From NCBI GenBank assembly GCA_001781915.1, contig MFMU01000006.1:1-35561 (forward strand): DNA of 35,561 bases. The letters run 5' to 3'. A program made the translations under genes and the position numbers. The stretch comes from Candidatus Kaiserbacteria bacterium RIFOXYD1_FULL_47_14 (GTDB lineage: Bacteria > Patescibacteriota > Minisyncoccia > Phycocordibacterales > Phycocordibacteraceae). The notes below the pieces were generated by a model. The model saw only the letters and a program-made list of their open reading frames with translations. It did not search any database and had not been told where the DNA came from. Below, piece by piece: positions 16,572 to 26,536 of the stretch (positions are counted from its first letter, which is position 1; every line of letters begins with the position of its first letter).

Positions 16572-19221
16572 GGATACGCGTCAGGCGCTTCTTCACCTCA
16601 AAATGTGGCGCATCATTTTTAATGGAGACCGTCACAGTGCCACCTTCTAACACGCCTTGCGAAACCATCATTGAAGCAAGCGGGGTGAGTATTTTATCTT
16701 GAATGGTACGGCGCAACGGGCGTGCGCCATACTGCGGATTGTAGCCAATCTGTGCGAGCCAGGTGCGCGCCTCTGGTTCTATCACGAGCGCAATGCGCTT
16801 TTGTGCGAGACGCTTTACCACTTCCTCGACTTGAAGATCGATAATCTTCATCAGTGCATCCTTCGCAAGTACATCGAAGATGATTATGTCATCCAAACGA
16901 TTAAGGAACTCTGGACGGAAATGTTCCTTCAGAGCGTCCATCACTTTTGCTTTTGTTTCTTCATAACGAGTTATCTCAGTCGCGCCCGCAGTGCCGAAGC
17001 CGATATGCGCGAGACGATCGATAAACTCTCCGCCGATGTTGCTGGTCAGCACAACAATGGTGTTCTTGAAGTTCACTTTGCGTCCTTTACTGTCAGTCAG
17101 GTGGCCAGAGTCCAGCACTTGGAGCAAAATATTAAACACTTCAGGATGCGCCTTTTCAATTTCGTCGAAAAGCACAACGGCATACGGGCGGTGTCGGATA
17201 CTCTCGGTTAGAGAGCCGGATTCTTCATAGCCGACATACCCCGGCGGTGCGCCGATAAGCTTTGCGACTGAATGCTTCTCCATAAATTCGCTCATATCGA
17301 CGCGTATAAGCGCGTCTGAATCATTGAACATAAATTCCGCGAGTTTCTTCGAGAGTTCGGTCTTTCCAACGCCGCTCGGGCCGAGAAAGAGGAATGAGCC
17401 AATCGGGCGATTCGGATCACTGATGCCGACGCGCGAGCGCTTCACGGCATCCGCTACTTTCTGTACTGCATCATCTTGACCGACAATGCCGTGTTTCAAT
17501 GACTCTTCCATACGGGAGAGTTTAGCCGCTTCTTCTTCCAACATTCGTGCGACCGGAATACCCGTCCAGTTTGAGACCACTGCGGCAATGTCTTGTTCGG
17601 CCACTTCTTCATTCAGCACGCGACGCGATTTTTGCAGTGTTTTTAGACGCTTTAGTTTTATTTCCAACTCTTTTTGAAGATGGGGGATTTTGCCATAACG
17701 AATCTCCGCAACGATTCCGAGATCGGCAGCGGCTTCAGCATTGTCCGCCTGAATCTTCAACGCTTCGAGTTCTGTTTTATCAGAGCGGATGCCGACGAGC
17801 ACTTCTTTTTCGTTTTTCCATTTAAGTTCTAGTTCGTTGGTCTTCTCTTTCAAATCAGCGACTTCAATATCAATAACTTTAATACGCTCTTTAATTTCTT
17901 TACTTCGTTCTCCTTCCAAATCCTTCTGAAGCGCCTGTTTTTCGATTTCGAGTCGGCGAATCTTTCGGTCAGTTTCTTCCAAGAGTGGTGGTTTATTTTC
18001 AAGTGCTATGCGCAACCCTGATGCTGCTTCATCGATAAGATCGATAGCTTTATCGGGTAGGAAACGGTCGCTGATATAACGCGAAGAGAGTTCGACTGCA
18101 GCGACGATTGCGCCATCGGTAATGCGTACTCCATGAAAGAGTTCATACTTGTCGCGCAACCCGCGCAAGATGGCGATGCCGTCTTCAATCGATGGCTCTT
18201 GGACAAATACCGACTGGAAGCGGCGAGTGAGCGCAGCATCTTTTTCAATATATTTCTGATATTCCTTAATAGTCGTCGCACCAATAATGCGGATATCGCC
18301 GCGCGAGAGTGCTGGCTTTAGCATATTCGATGCATCGAGAGAGCCCTCTGCACCTCCAGCACCCACTAGAGTATGAAGTTCGTCGACGAAGAGAATTACT
18401 TTCCCTTCGGCGCGTTCAACTTCTTTCATCACATTCTTCATCCGTTCTTCGAATTCTCCGCGATACTTCGTACCTGCAATCATAAGCCCAAGGTCGAGCG
18501 AGAGAAGCTCTTTGCCTTTTAACGACTCAGGAACATCGCCGCTCGCCATACGCGCAGCGAGTCCTTCGGCAATTGCGGTCTTCCCGACGCCGGCCTCGCC
18601 GATAAGCACAGGATTATTTTTGGTGCGACGCGATAGAATCTGAATCACTCGATTAATCTCCGAATCGCGACCGATGACCGGATCGAGCTTATTCTCTGCT
18701 GCAAACTTCGTGAGATTGCGCGCATACTTCGTCAATGCGCGAAACTGCTTCGGCTCGCTGATATGACCATCCTTAGAATTTCTCAATTCTTTAAGAATTG
18801 CGACTGCCGCTTGTTGTGTTATTGAAAAACGCGCGAGAATATCTGCCGCTCCGCCTGGATATTCAATGACGGCAAGAAAGAGATGCTCTGTACCTACAAA
18901 AGTGTCGTTCATACGCGCTGCAATTTTCCCTGAGGTTTCGAGCGCTTGTGCGAGATCGGGCGTGAGATAAATCTGATAGGCAGGCGAGAGTACCGTCGAA
19001 CTCTCTGGCGATTCAAGATGCTCAAGCACTGTATCAGCCAGAAGTACTGCATCAATCTCCATACGGTCGAGTATCGAGAAAACGAGCGATTCTTCTTGAA
19101 GCACGAGGGCAGCAAGCAAATGGAGCGGCGACACATGATTCTGTCCGCGTTCTATCGCAAGTTCGTGTGCACGGCGTACCGCTTCTTTTGCTTTTGCAGT
19201 GAAATTATTGAATGGTGGCAT
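16534..19221 (-). CDS. clpB: ATP-dependent chaperone ClpB-type (Hsp100)
   Basis: N-domain repeats, [44 protein letters not shown], coiled-coil M-domain, [33 protein letters not shown]. Confidence 0.92.
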   Translation of the reverse strand: MPPFNNFTAKAKEAVRRAHELAIERGQNHVSPLHLLAALVLQEESLVFSILDRMEIDAVLLADTVLEHLESPESSTVLSPAYQIYLTPDLAQALETSGKIAARMNDTFVGTEHLFLAVIEYPGGAADILARFSITQQAAVAILKELRNSKDGHISEPKQFRALTKYARNLTKFAAENKLDPVIGRDSEINRVIQILSRRTKNNPVLIGEAGVGKTAIAEGLAARMASGDVPESLKGKELLSLDLGLMIAGTKYRGEFEERMKNVMKEVERAEGKVILFVDELHTLVGAGGAEGSLDASNMLKPALSRGDIRIIGATTIKEYQKYIEKDAALTRRFQSVFVQEPSIEDGIAILRGLRDKYELFHGVRITDGAIVAAVELSSRYISDRFLPDKAIDLIDEAASGLRIALENKPPLLEETDRKIRRLEIEKQALQKDLEGERSKEIKERIKVIDIEVADLKEKTNELELKWKNEKEVLVGIRSDKTELEALKIQADNAEAAADLGIVAEIRYGKIPHLQKELEIKLKRLKTLQKSRRVLNEEVAEQDIAAVVSNWTGIPVARMLEEEAAKLSRMEESLKHGIVGQDDAVQKVADAVKRSRVGISDPNRPIGSFLFLGPSGVGKTELSKKLAEFMFNDSDALIRVDMSEFMEKHSVAKLIGAPPGYVGYEESGSLTESIRHRPYAVVLFDEIEKAHPEVFNILLQVLDSGHLTDSKGRKVNFKNTIVVLTSNIGGEFIDRLAHIGFGTAGATEITRYEETKAKVMDALKEHFRPEFLNRLDDIIIFDVLAKDALMKIIDLQVEEVVKRLAQKRIALVIEPEARTWLAQIGYNPQYGARPLRRTIQDKILTPLASMMVSQGVLEGGTVTVSIKNDAPHFEVKKRLTRIRGSQTSTVAVDV

Positions 19222-19235
19222 AGAAATTACTTATC

Positions 19236-19994
19236 TTATGAGCCCTTCGGAGCTGTTGTGGTCGCCGAGAGAAGTGTGTTTATTTTACTTGCGGATATAA
19301 GAAGTCCTGGAGTCACTCCCGCACCAATACCAATGAGATTCCCGGACAGATCGACTGCAGCACTTCCTGCACCAATATCTGGCAAGGTAGTATAAATTCC
19401 TTTTTCATTCACCCGCGCTATAATGCCCGTCGCAGCAGAACCATCTGCTCCTATAGCGAGAACGGTTTGACCGAGTTTCAGTTTACTTGGGTCAATCAGC
19501 GTCGCGGCTCCCAATTTCGGTAACACAGCATTATCCGCGAACCCATAGACCGCAACACCGCCGTCCTCGCGTGCGAGTGAAGCGACCACATACGATCCGT
19601 CTGAAAATCCGATAAGCGCCTGTTTCGGTAGAGCTTCCTGTGCCGCGGTTGCGACGACACGCGACTTCGCAAGATATGTGCCAACCGATACTGCAGGCGT
19701 TGAAGTTCCAGTTTCAAATGTGTAGATAAAAACCGCACGAGTCGCACTTTCCCCAAGAGCCGTTGTAACAAGATCCTGATTAGACGGTGCTGGGGCTTGG
19801 ATAATTGCTGCAGGTGCCGCCTGAGCAACGGTCTCAATCGTGCGTTCGACCACGCGATTTACCGTCTGCGTAACAAAGGCCGGCGAATGGTCAAGGAGCG
19901 AAACCGTCAAAATACCGGTCGCGACCGATGTCACGAAATTCACAAGAATCGTGAGTAATATAAGCTGTGATTTTGATAGTTCTTCTATATTCAT
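19236..19994 (-). CDS. Membrane-anchored trypsin-like/HtrA-like protein, catalytic residues probably degenerate
   Basis: One N-terminal TM; protease-like pattern with VGTYLAKSRVVATAAQEA and GSAAVDLSGNLIGIGAGV in place of canonical TAAHV and GNSGGPL motifs. Confidence 0.5.
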   Translation of the reverse strand: MNIEELSKSQLILLTILVNFVTSVATGILTVSLLDHSPAFVTQTVNRVVERTIETVAQAAPAAIIQAPAPSNQDLVTTALGESATRAVFIYTFETGTSTPAVSVGTYLAKSRVVATAAQEALPKQALIGFSDGSYVVASLAREDGGVAVYGFADNAVLPKLGAATLIDPSKLKLGQTVLAIGADGSAATGIIARVNEKGIYTTLPDIGAGSAAVDLSGNLIGIGAGVTPGLLISASKINTLLSATTTAPKGS

Positions 19995-20008
19995 ATATGC
20001 CTATAATG

Positions 20009-21136
20009 CTACCCTTGACCGTTCCTGTCAATAAACTGTATTGCTCGCACCAGTGCCTTAGTAAAGCGTACTAATCCACTGGAATGAGTACGCGGACCCC
20101 ACGAAATACGCAGAGTTGAACGAGCGCGTTCATAATCGCCAGTAAGAGCAAAAACCGCTCGCGAGCCCTCTTCGGAGTCCGTCTCACAAGCGCTCCTAGT
20201 CGAGACAGCAAAACCTGCTTCGTCGAGAAGCGCCACCAGATAATCAGTGTCACGGCCTGGAAATGAGAGATTGATGATGTTTGGCGCTTGAACACGGCCT
20301 CCATTTATATATACCTTGGGAATTGTTTCTAAAATAATCTTCACTATTTTCGTTCTATCTTTTTCAGCAGACATACAGAATTTCTCGCGACCAAGCGCGG
20401 CGGCGCGAAGCGCCGCCGCGAATGCTTTCGCAAGTTCAGGTGATTCGCTTCCCGGCCGCAATCCTCTTTCTTGTCCGCCGCCGCGATACAACGGTTCAAG
20501 GGGAATAGTTCGATGTGCAATAAGAGCGCCCATACCACGCCCAACACTCACTTTGGAACTATCAAACGAGAGCATATCCGCGCCGAAATGTGCGCGAGTT
20601 ATTTTTTCTGTAAGCGGAGCTTGACTGGCATCGATATGCAACAAAGCTCTGTTGTTGAAGTTCGACTTCAACAGTTGCTGTTGAAGTCGAACTTCAACTA
20701 ATATCTGTGCCACCTCTCTCGTATTCCAAATAATCCCCGTCTCTCCGCAAACGGCATCCATAGTAACTAGTTTTGTCTCTGGTCGCAGCATTTTCTTTAG
20801 TTTTTCACAATCAACACGCCCTTCTTTAATCGGAAGTTCTTCAACTTTAATTCCTCGTTCGCTTAGTAATTTTATGTTCTCAATGATTGACGCATGCGCG
20901 CTTGGCAAATAGAAAATGTGATCTCCTTTTTTGGTTACACCAATAATCGCGAGCGCATTCGCTTCAGTCGCACCGCTGGTGAAGATAATATCGTCCGATT
21001 GCACTTCAACGAGACGCGCAATTTCTCTTCTCGCTTCTTCAAGCTGTTCTCGGGATTTTCGACCTTCCGTGTGCGGAGACGAAGGATTCCCACTCATACC
21101 CGCCGCAAAATCAAAATTGACTCGTCTCGTGAACAT
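20009..21136 (-). CDS. Cysteine desulfurase-like (NifS/IscS family) PLP aminotransferase
   Basis: NPSSPHTEGR, FTSGATEANALAI, HIDASQAPL, SFDSSKVSVGRGMGALI, RGGGQERGLRPGSES, STRSACETDSEEGSRAV. Confidence 0.9.
   Translation of the reverse strand: MFTRRVNFDFAAGMSGNPSSPHTEGRKSREQLEEARREIARLVEVQSDDIIFTSGATEANALAIIGVTKKGDHIFYLPSAHASIIENIKLLSERGIKVEELPIKEGRVDCEKLKKMLRPETKLVTMDAVCGETGIIWNTREVAQILVEVRLQQQLLKSNFNNRALLHIDASQAPLTEKITRAHFGADMLSFDSSKVSVGRGMGALIAHRTIPLEPLYRGGGQERGLRPGSESPELAKAFAAALRAAALGREKFCMSAEKDRTKIVKIILETIPKVYINGGRVQAPNIINLSFPGRDTDYLVALLDEAGFAVSTRSACETDSEEGSRAVFALTGDYERARSTLRISWGPRTHSSGLVRFTKALVRAIQFIDRNGQG
20654..20698. repeat. 45-nt double-hairpin element in frame in the cysteine desulfurase gene
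   Basis: GTTGAAGTTCGACTTCAAC-AGTTGCT-GTTGAAGTCGAACTTCAAC; encodes VEVRLQQQLLKSNFN. Confidence 0.95.
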
Positions 21137-21202
21137 AGCTACGCGCAGGTAAAGGCATCTCGATGTCGATGTGGCATATTAATAGTAGCAGTGTACCAGA
21201 TA

Positions 21203-21231
21203 TTGACAGCACAAGGTATGTTTGCTATCAT
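21203..21231 (+). promoter_or_regulatory. Putative sigma70-type promoter of the csp gene
   Basis: TTGACA - 17 nt - TATCAT upstream of the cold-shock ORF at 21333. Confidence 0.6.
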
Positions 21232-21332
21232 AGATATATCAACCAGCGCTGGATCCAGAGAAGTGGGATCGAGCTTCTAACTTCGGCTACTGATTTGATA
21301 CCTTAGTCACACACAATCTATCATTCACTAGT

Positions 21333-21542
21333 ATGAAAGAAGGAACAGTCATCAAGAAGAACGAGAAGGGATTCGGCTTCATCAAAGTTGCCGGAGAACC
21401 GGATGGTTCTAAGGATCTTTTCTTCCATTCCAATGAGCTTAAGAACATTTCGTTCGACGAGCTTCAGGAAGGAGACAAGGTCTCGTTCGAGGTCGGCGAC
21501 AGCCCAAAAGGTCCGAATGCCGTCAATGTTAACAAGATCTAA
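21333..21542 (+). CDS. Cold-shock domain protein
   Basis: MKEGTVIKKNEKGFGFIKVAGEPDGSKDLFFHSNELKNISFDELQEGDKVSFEVGDSPKGPNAVNVNKI; RNP1 KGFGFI, RNP2-like DLFFH. Confidence 0.95.
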   Translation: MKEGTVIKKNEKGFGFIKVAGEPDGSKDLFFHSNELKNISFDELQEGDKVSFEVGDSPKGPNAVNVNKI

Positions 21543-21558
21543 TTCGTAGATCTTCAAG

Positions 21559-21586
21559 AAAAAGCCCCGCTTCGTCGGGGCTTTTT
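21559..21586. terminator. Bidirectional rho-independent terminator between convergent csp and cupin genes
   Basis: AAAAAGCCCCG-CTTCGT-CGGGGCTTTTT with A/T tracts on both sides. Confidence 0.9.
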
Positions 21587-21973
21587 CTATTCAGTTGTTA
21601 CGCCATCGAAATGCTCTTCGTGTTCGTCCTCTTTCGTCGCTTCCACCACGCCATCTTTGTGATTCGGCGGAGTATAAACGGTATACAGTTTCAGTGCTTC
21701 TGTGCCCGTATTAATAACATTATGTCGTGCACCCTCCGGCACAACGACAGCATCACCGTCTTTCACTTCGTGCTCGACGCCATCAATAATCACTTTCCCT
21801 TGACCTGATTCAAAACGAAAAAACTGGTCAAGATGGTGCATCTCTTCGCCGATCTCGTCGCCTACCGCAATACTCATCAGCACCAGCTGGCTATTCTTCG
21901 TGGTATACAGCACCCGCCGATAATCGTTGTTCTCTTTCGTAGCATCTTCAATATGTGTTATGTATCCTTTCAT
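21587..21973 (-). CDS. Cupin-domain protein
   Basis: MKGYITHIEDATKENNDYRRVLYTTKNSQLVLMSIAVGDEIGEEMHHLDQFFRFESGQGKVIIDGVEHEVKDGDAVVVPEGARHNVINTG. Confidence 0.9.
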   Translation of the reverse strand: MKGYITHIEDATKENNDYRRVLYTTKNSQLVLMSIAVGDEIGEEMHHLDQFFRFESGQGKVIIDGVEHEVKDGDAVVVPEGARHNVINTGTEALKLYTVYTPPNHKDGVVEATKEDEHEEHFDGVTTE

Positions 21974-21993
21974 ATTTAAAAGTATAGCACGCG

Positions 21994-22671
21994 TCAAGTC
22001 CGGCGGCCGAACTTTTGCCACTCGATAAATGAGCCGGCTTTGAGTTCCATATCATCGGCGGGGCGAACGAAACGCCAATTCCCTTTCGGGACGAGATTAT
22101 AATACGGAAGCTCATCCAGCGTGTCGGCAATATTCCAGAGGTCTTTTTCTGCGGTTATCCAGTCGGTATCGAAGCGGCGCATATCGAGCGGTTTCGAGTA
22201 CTGTTCGAGCACTTTTTCCCGCGTCTCGTTGATAAACCATTCATGAAAATAAGAGAGCGCGAGTTCGCGCGGCGTGCGGTAGATCGGATCGCGAAACCGA
22301 AGGCAGGCGTGATTCGTCTTACTGATTGCGCCGAATCGCCCGCCACGCTTATAGAGTGCGACGACATGATCGAAATCGCCTCGTCCCCAGCGCGGCGAGA
22401 GATTCATAATGAGCGGCGGTTCTCCCGCTATCCAGAGTGCAGCTGCCGCGAGAAGCGCGCCTTCAATACAGTGCGCTTTCTTTTCTTTCAAAACGCGCCT
22501 CGGAGAACGATGGGTGTCGCCTTCTTCTTCCCAATTCATCGGGAGTGTATCGAGAAAGTCCTGAATCTTGATCGGCGTCGAGAGACGCGCAAGCGTCTCA
22601 TATTCATTCAATGTTAATCCGGATGATATGCGAGAGAGGTGTTTTATGGTGAGTGAGGTCGAACCATTCAT
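21994..22671 (-). CDS. Transglutaminase-like / predicted cysteine-protease-fold protein
   Basis: KAHCIEGALLAAAALWIAGEPPLIMNLSPRW...DHVVALYKRGGRFGAISKTNHACLRFRDPIYRTPRELALSYFHEW; Cys-His arrangement. Confidence 0.5.
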   Translation of the reverse strand: MNGSTSLTIKHLSRISSGLTLNEYETLARLSTPIKIQDFLDTLPMNWEEEGDTHRSPRRVLKEKKAHCIEGALLAAAALWIAGEPPLIMNLSPRWGRGDFDHVVALYKRGGRFGAISKTNHACLRFRDPIYRTPRELALSYFHEWFINETREKVLEQYSKPLDMRRFDTDWITAEKDLWNIADTLDELPYYNLVPKGNWRFVRPADDMELKAGSFIEWQKFGRRT

Positions 22672-22689
22672 ACGCCTCTCTAGGATACA

Positions 22690-23241
22690 TTATTTGAGCG
22701 CGAGGTCGCTACCACCCTTAACGAGCGCAACGAGATCCTCCTGCGTCTTTGGGAGACGGCTCGGACGAGAGATATCGACGAATCCGACTACGCGGACAGT
22801 CGCACCAGTACAAACACCGAGCACCGAGCTCGCATTTCTAGTCGTGCCGTTCGTCCTCGTATAGTTCGACTTCGTACTGAAGAGAATATCGATATAACCA
22901 GTATAACGCGCATTCATCGTATCAGCGATGACGCGATACCCAATGATTGGTTCTACGGTTTTATAGCCACAAGAACCGCCTGATTCTGCAGGGGCATCAA
23001 TTTCGATAATCGTACCGAATGGAAGTTTTTCCGCGAGATCGCGCGAACGCGCCGCGACAATCTCCGGATTTGAGTATGCGCCAGAGGCGGTCTCAAAAGG
23101 GTTTCCGTCGGTCTGTGAAGACACCGCATTATACGCAGTGATTGTCACTGGATAACTCGGCAATACCGGCGCCGATGCGGATAACGCAAGAGAGGCGCTT
23201 GGTAAAAGGAAAAAGCCCATAAGGGCTCCTAGGGTTGTCAT
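22690..23241 (-). CDS. Secreted 3D-domain protein (RlpA/MltA-like double-psi barrel)
   Basis: Signal peptide; VTITAYNAVSSQTDGNPF...LPFGTIIEI...YRVIADTMNARYTGYIDILF. Confidence 0.7.
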   Translation of the reverse strand: MTTLGALMGFFLLPSASLALSASAPVLPSYPVTITAYNAVSSQTDGNPFETASGAYSNPEIVAARSRDLAEKLPFGTIIEIDAPAESGGSCGYKTVEPIIGYRVIADTMNARYTGYIDILFSTKSNYTRTNGTTRNASSVLGVCTGATVRVVGFVDISRPSRLPKTQEDLVALVKGGSDLALK

Positions 23242-23316
23242 AGAATGTAATTACCGAAATAGCGAGTAGCTACCTCGTTATTTGTATACTAGCATATTGA
23301 CAATCTTCTGTCAATA

Positions 23317-24588
23317 GTGCGAAGAATGAACTTTTGTACCGATTCATACGCCCGAAAAAGCTTGTGTATTATCGCATTTTTCTGTGTTGCAGGAATGGTA
23401 TTATTACGAGAGTTGCTTCCTATGAACTTCCATTTCTTAGTGAATATTATCGCATTGCTCTTTTCCTTCTTTGTTGCAGGAGTGCTTCTGGGTGCAATTT
23501 TCTCTGAGTCCATTCAACTTAGGATCGCAAAACTTCTCCATCTTCAACATCTCTTGCTCGACCGGTATGCACGCAATCCGATTCTGAGACCGGGAACACG
23601 CCCCTGGAATGCGGAAGCTGTTCTTAACCCGGCGGCCGCCGTACTCGGCGGCCGGACGCATCTTATCTATCGCGCTGTCGGTACGGACGGCGTCTCGCGT
23701 CTCGGCTATGCGAGCAGTGCTGACGGCATTGTTTTTGATAAATTACTACCATATCCCATTTATGCAGCACAAAATCCGGGCGGTACGCTTCCCAGCTCGC
23801 AACGCCGTTATTCTCCGGTTATGTATCCTTCTGGTGGTAGTTGTGGCGGTTGTGAAGATCCGAGAATGGTTCTCCTTGACGAGCGCATCTATGTCACCTT
23901 TAATATGTTTGACGGTTGGAATTCCATTTGCGTCGCGGTTATTTCAATTGCACAAGATGATTTTCTCGCCGGACGATTTGGAGAATGGAACGGACCGCAT
24001 ATTTTATCGAAACCGCACGAAATCCAAAAAAATTGGGTGCTCTTCCCAGAAAAAATCGACGGCCGATTTGCAATTCTACACAGCATCGCGCCTGAAATAG
24101 AAATCGCCTATCGCGATTCTCTCGAAGAGGTCGGCACGACCGAACCATTCATTACCAGCTGGATCGGTTCGCGCAACGACTTGCCAGCGCGAGATGGTTG
24201 GGACAGTTTTGTCCGCGGTGCAGGGCCGCCGCCCGTGCGAACCGATATCGGGTGGCTTCTTCTTTATCACGCATTCAACGAATATGATAAAGGAACGACA
24301 GTTGGCTATCGGGTCGGCGCGATGTTGCTCGATCTCGTTGACCCGACCAAGGTTCTATATCGCGCCGTCGCACCAATTCTCTCGCCAGACGAAACATACG
24401 AGAATGAGGGCAAGCCCGGAGTCGTCTATGCCTGCGGCGCGGTCGTCCGAGACGAAAAACTTTTCGTTTATTATGGCGGAGCGGACAAGGTTGTTTGCGT
24501 CGCAACTGCCTCCCTTCAATCTTTTCTTGATGCTCTAACAGAAGGAGGTCGTCCTACTCTTACCCCCCAGAAAACTCAAACTATGTAA
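23317..24588 (+). CDS. GH130-family glycosidase/phosphorylase-like protein with N-terminal membrane segments
   Basis: ARNPILRPGTRPWNAEAVLNPAAAVLGGRTHLIYRAVG...GGCEDPRMVLLDERIYVTFNMFDG...ENEGKPGVVYACGAVVRDEKLFVYYGGADKVVCVAT. Confidence 0.85.
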   Translation: MRRMNFCTDSYARKSLCIIAFFCVAGMVLLRELLPMNFHFLVNIIALLFSFFVAGVLLGAIFSESIQLRIAKLLHLQHLLLDRYARNPILRPGTRPWNAEAVLNPAAAVLGGRTHLIYRAVGTDGVSRLGYASSADGIVFDKLLPYPIYAAQNPGGTLPSSQRRYSPVMYPSGGSCGGCEDPRMVLLDERIYVTFNMFDGWNSICVAVISIAQDDFLAGRFGEWNGPHILSKPHEIQKNWVLFPEKIDGRFAILHSIAPEIEIAYRDSLEEVGTTEPFITSWIGSRNDLPARDGWDSFVRGAGPPPVRTDIGWLLLYHAFNEYDKGTTVGYRVGAMLLDLVDPTKVLYRAVAPILSPDETYENEGKPGVVYACGAVVRDEKLFVYYGGADKVVCVATASLQSFLDALTEGGRPTLTPQKTQTM

Positions 24589-24589
24589 C

Positions 24590-26536
24590 ATGTTTGTCAT
24601 TCGCCGAGATCTTGACAACCCGATTCTCTCGCCTCGCCGCGAACATCCGTGGGAGGCACTTGCTGTATTTAATCCGTCTGTTATTCGCGAGAAGAACGGT
24701 TGGAAGATGTATTATCGAGCACTCTCAAATCCATCGGCACTGGTCTCTTCGTACGCAGGACAATCAACCATTGGCGAAGCATTTTCCGAAGACGGCACTC
24801 ACTTTAATGTACGACGACAAATACTTGTTCCGGAACAATCATGGGAATCATTCGGTTGCGAAGATCCGAGAGTTACTATCTTTGAAGGCGTTTCGTACCT
24901 CTCCTACACAGCACTCGGCGGATATCCCTTTTCAAAAGATACGATAAAAGTCGGTATCGCCGTCGCACGAGATGGAAAAAATTTTACTGAACGGCATCTC
25001 GTCACGCCTTTTAATGCAAAAGCATTCGCTCTATTCCCCGAACGCATCGATGGCAAAGTTGCAGCACTTTTGACTATTCATACTGACGAACCACCTGCCG
25101 AAATATGTTTGGCATATGCCGACCATATCAATGACTTCTGGTCACCAGATTTCTGGAACGAGTGGTACACAAGTTGGCAATCACACAAACTCTCATTCAA
25201 ACGCAATAACAACGACCATATTGAAGTTGGGAGCGTTCCGATACTCACCAAGGATGGTTGGCTCATCTTCTATTCCTATATAGAAAATTATTTCGGTGGC
25301 AGCGAACGGGTCTTTTCGGTTGAAGCGGCACTTCTCGATCGCGACGATCCGTCAAAAATCATCAATCGCACTGAATCAATTTTCGTCCCTGAAGAAATCT
25401 ATGAACTGTATGGTCTCGTACCTAATATAGTTTTCCCCACCAGCGCAACCATTCTTCGTGGAAGCCAGGCGTCCACAGCAACTGTGGACGCCTGGCTTCC
25501 ACAGCAAGACATGCTTGAAATATGGTATGGAGCAGCGGACACCGTTTGCGCAAAAGCAAGTGTGAAATTAAACGATTTGTTGCGGGACTTGGATCCAGAA
25601 AAACCAGCGCGCACCTTCACGCGTTCCGAAAAAAATCCAATTCTTGCTCCTCATGGCGATGGATTCGAGAGCCACGAGGTGCTGAATGCTGCCGCGATTG
25701 ATATCGACGGCTCGGTCTATATTCTCTATCGCGCGATGGATGCCGCGAATACTTCTACCATCGGACTCGCGATTTCTCATGACGGCATCACTATTAATGA
25801 GCGCCTGCCAGAACCAATTTATGCGCCGCGCGCCGATTTCGAAATGAAGAAAGGCAGCGCCACTGGCAATTCCGGCTGCGAGGATCCGCGCATCGTGTGC
25901 ATTGGCGACACACTTCATATGACCTACACTGCCTATGATGGAGTGCATGTGCCGGCAGGAGCTATCTCCTCTATCAGCGTTGAGGACTTTCTTGCACGAC
26001 GATGGGAAAAGTGGAGCGTACCTTTCATCCTCACTCCCGAGGGCGTTGATGATAAAGACCTCGCTCTCTTGCCTGAAAAAATCGGCGAAAATTATCTACT
26101 CTATCATCGTATCAATAACCAGATTTGTGCTGATCTCCTTCCTGATCTCTCCTCGGGTAAATGCGCGAGCCGTTGTATCGAAGTTATCGCGCCGCGACTT
26201 GGTATGTGGGATGGACTGAAGGTCGGCAGTACGGCACCGCCGATTAAAGTCGGCAATAATTGGCTGATGATTTACCATGGCGTCTCGCGCCACGGAACCT
26301 ATCGCCTTGGCGCCGTACTCTTGGATGCTTCAGGTACTTCTGTCCTTGCTCGTACTGCTGACCCGATCTTCGAACCAATAGAAAAATACGAGCACGAGGG
26401 AGCAGTCGCGAATGTTGTCTTTTCCTGCGGTACAGTTGTCCGCGGCGACACTATCTTTCTCTACTACGGCGCCGCCGATAAAGTGCTTGGCGTCGCGACC
26501 GCTTCGCTAGCGCACATTGTTGATGCACTGACATGA
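24590..26536 (+). CDS. Tandem two-module GH130-family protein
   Basis: Module 1 NPILSPRREHPWEALAVFNPSVI...FGCEDPRVTIFEG; module 2 NPILAPHGDGFESHEVLNAAAI...SGCEDPRIVCIGD...LGVATASL. Confidence 0.88.
   Translation: MFVIRRDLDNPILSPRREHPWEALAVFNPSVIREKNGWKMYYRALSNPSALVSSYAGQSTIGEAFSEDGTHFNVRRQILVPEQSWESFGCEDPRVTIFEGVSYLSYTALGGYPFSKDTIKVGIAVARDGKNFTERHLVTPFNAKAFALFPERIDGKVAALLTIHTDEPPAEICLAYADHINDFWSPDFWNEWYTSWQSHKLSFKRNNNDHIEVGSVPILTKDGWLIFYSYIENYFGGSERVFSVEAALLDRDDPSKIINRTESIFVPEEIYELYGLVPNIVFPTSATILRGSQASTATVDAWLPQQDMLEIWYGAADTVCAKASVKLNDLLRDLDPEKPARTFTRSEKNPILAPHGDGFESHEVLNAAAIDIDGSVYILYRAMDAANTSTIGLAISHDGITINERLPEPIYAPRADFEMKKGSATGNSGCEDPRIVCIGDTLHMTYTAYDGVHVPAGAISSISVEDFLARRWEKWSVPFILTPEGVDDKDLALLPEKIGENYLLYHRINNQICADLLPDLSSGKCASRCIEVIAPRLGMWDGLKVGSTAPPIKVGNNWLMIYHGVSRHGTYRLGAVLLDASGTSVLARTADPIFEPIEKYEHEGAVANVVFSCGTVVRGDTIFLYYGAADKVLGVATASLAHIVDALT
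25458..25502. repeat. 45-nt double-hairpin element in frame in the GH130 tandem gene
   Basis: GTGGAAGCCAGGCGTCCAC-AGCAACT-GTGGACGCCTGGCTTCCAC; encodes GSQASTATVDAWLPQ. Confidence 0.95.

Noticed and set aside
20396-20420. CGCGGCGGCGC-GAA-GCGCCGCCGCG in the cysteine desulfurase, and a similar GGCGGCGGC-GAA-GCCGCCGCC at about 2499-2519
   Set aside because: Strong hairpins and similar to each other, but they encode Ala/Arg-rich stretches of plausible native length; kept out of the element family without genome-wide evidence.
23632-23656. GGCCGCCG-TACT-CGGCGGCC palindrome in the first GH130 gene
   Set aside because: The encoded NPAAAVLGGRTHLIYRA aligns without a gap to the corresponding GH130 modules; probably codon-composition coincidence.
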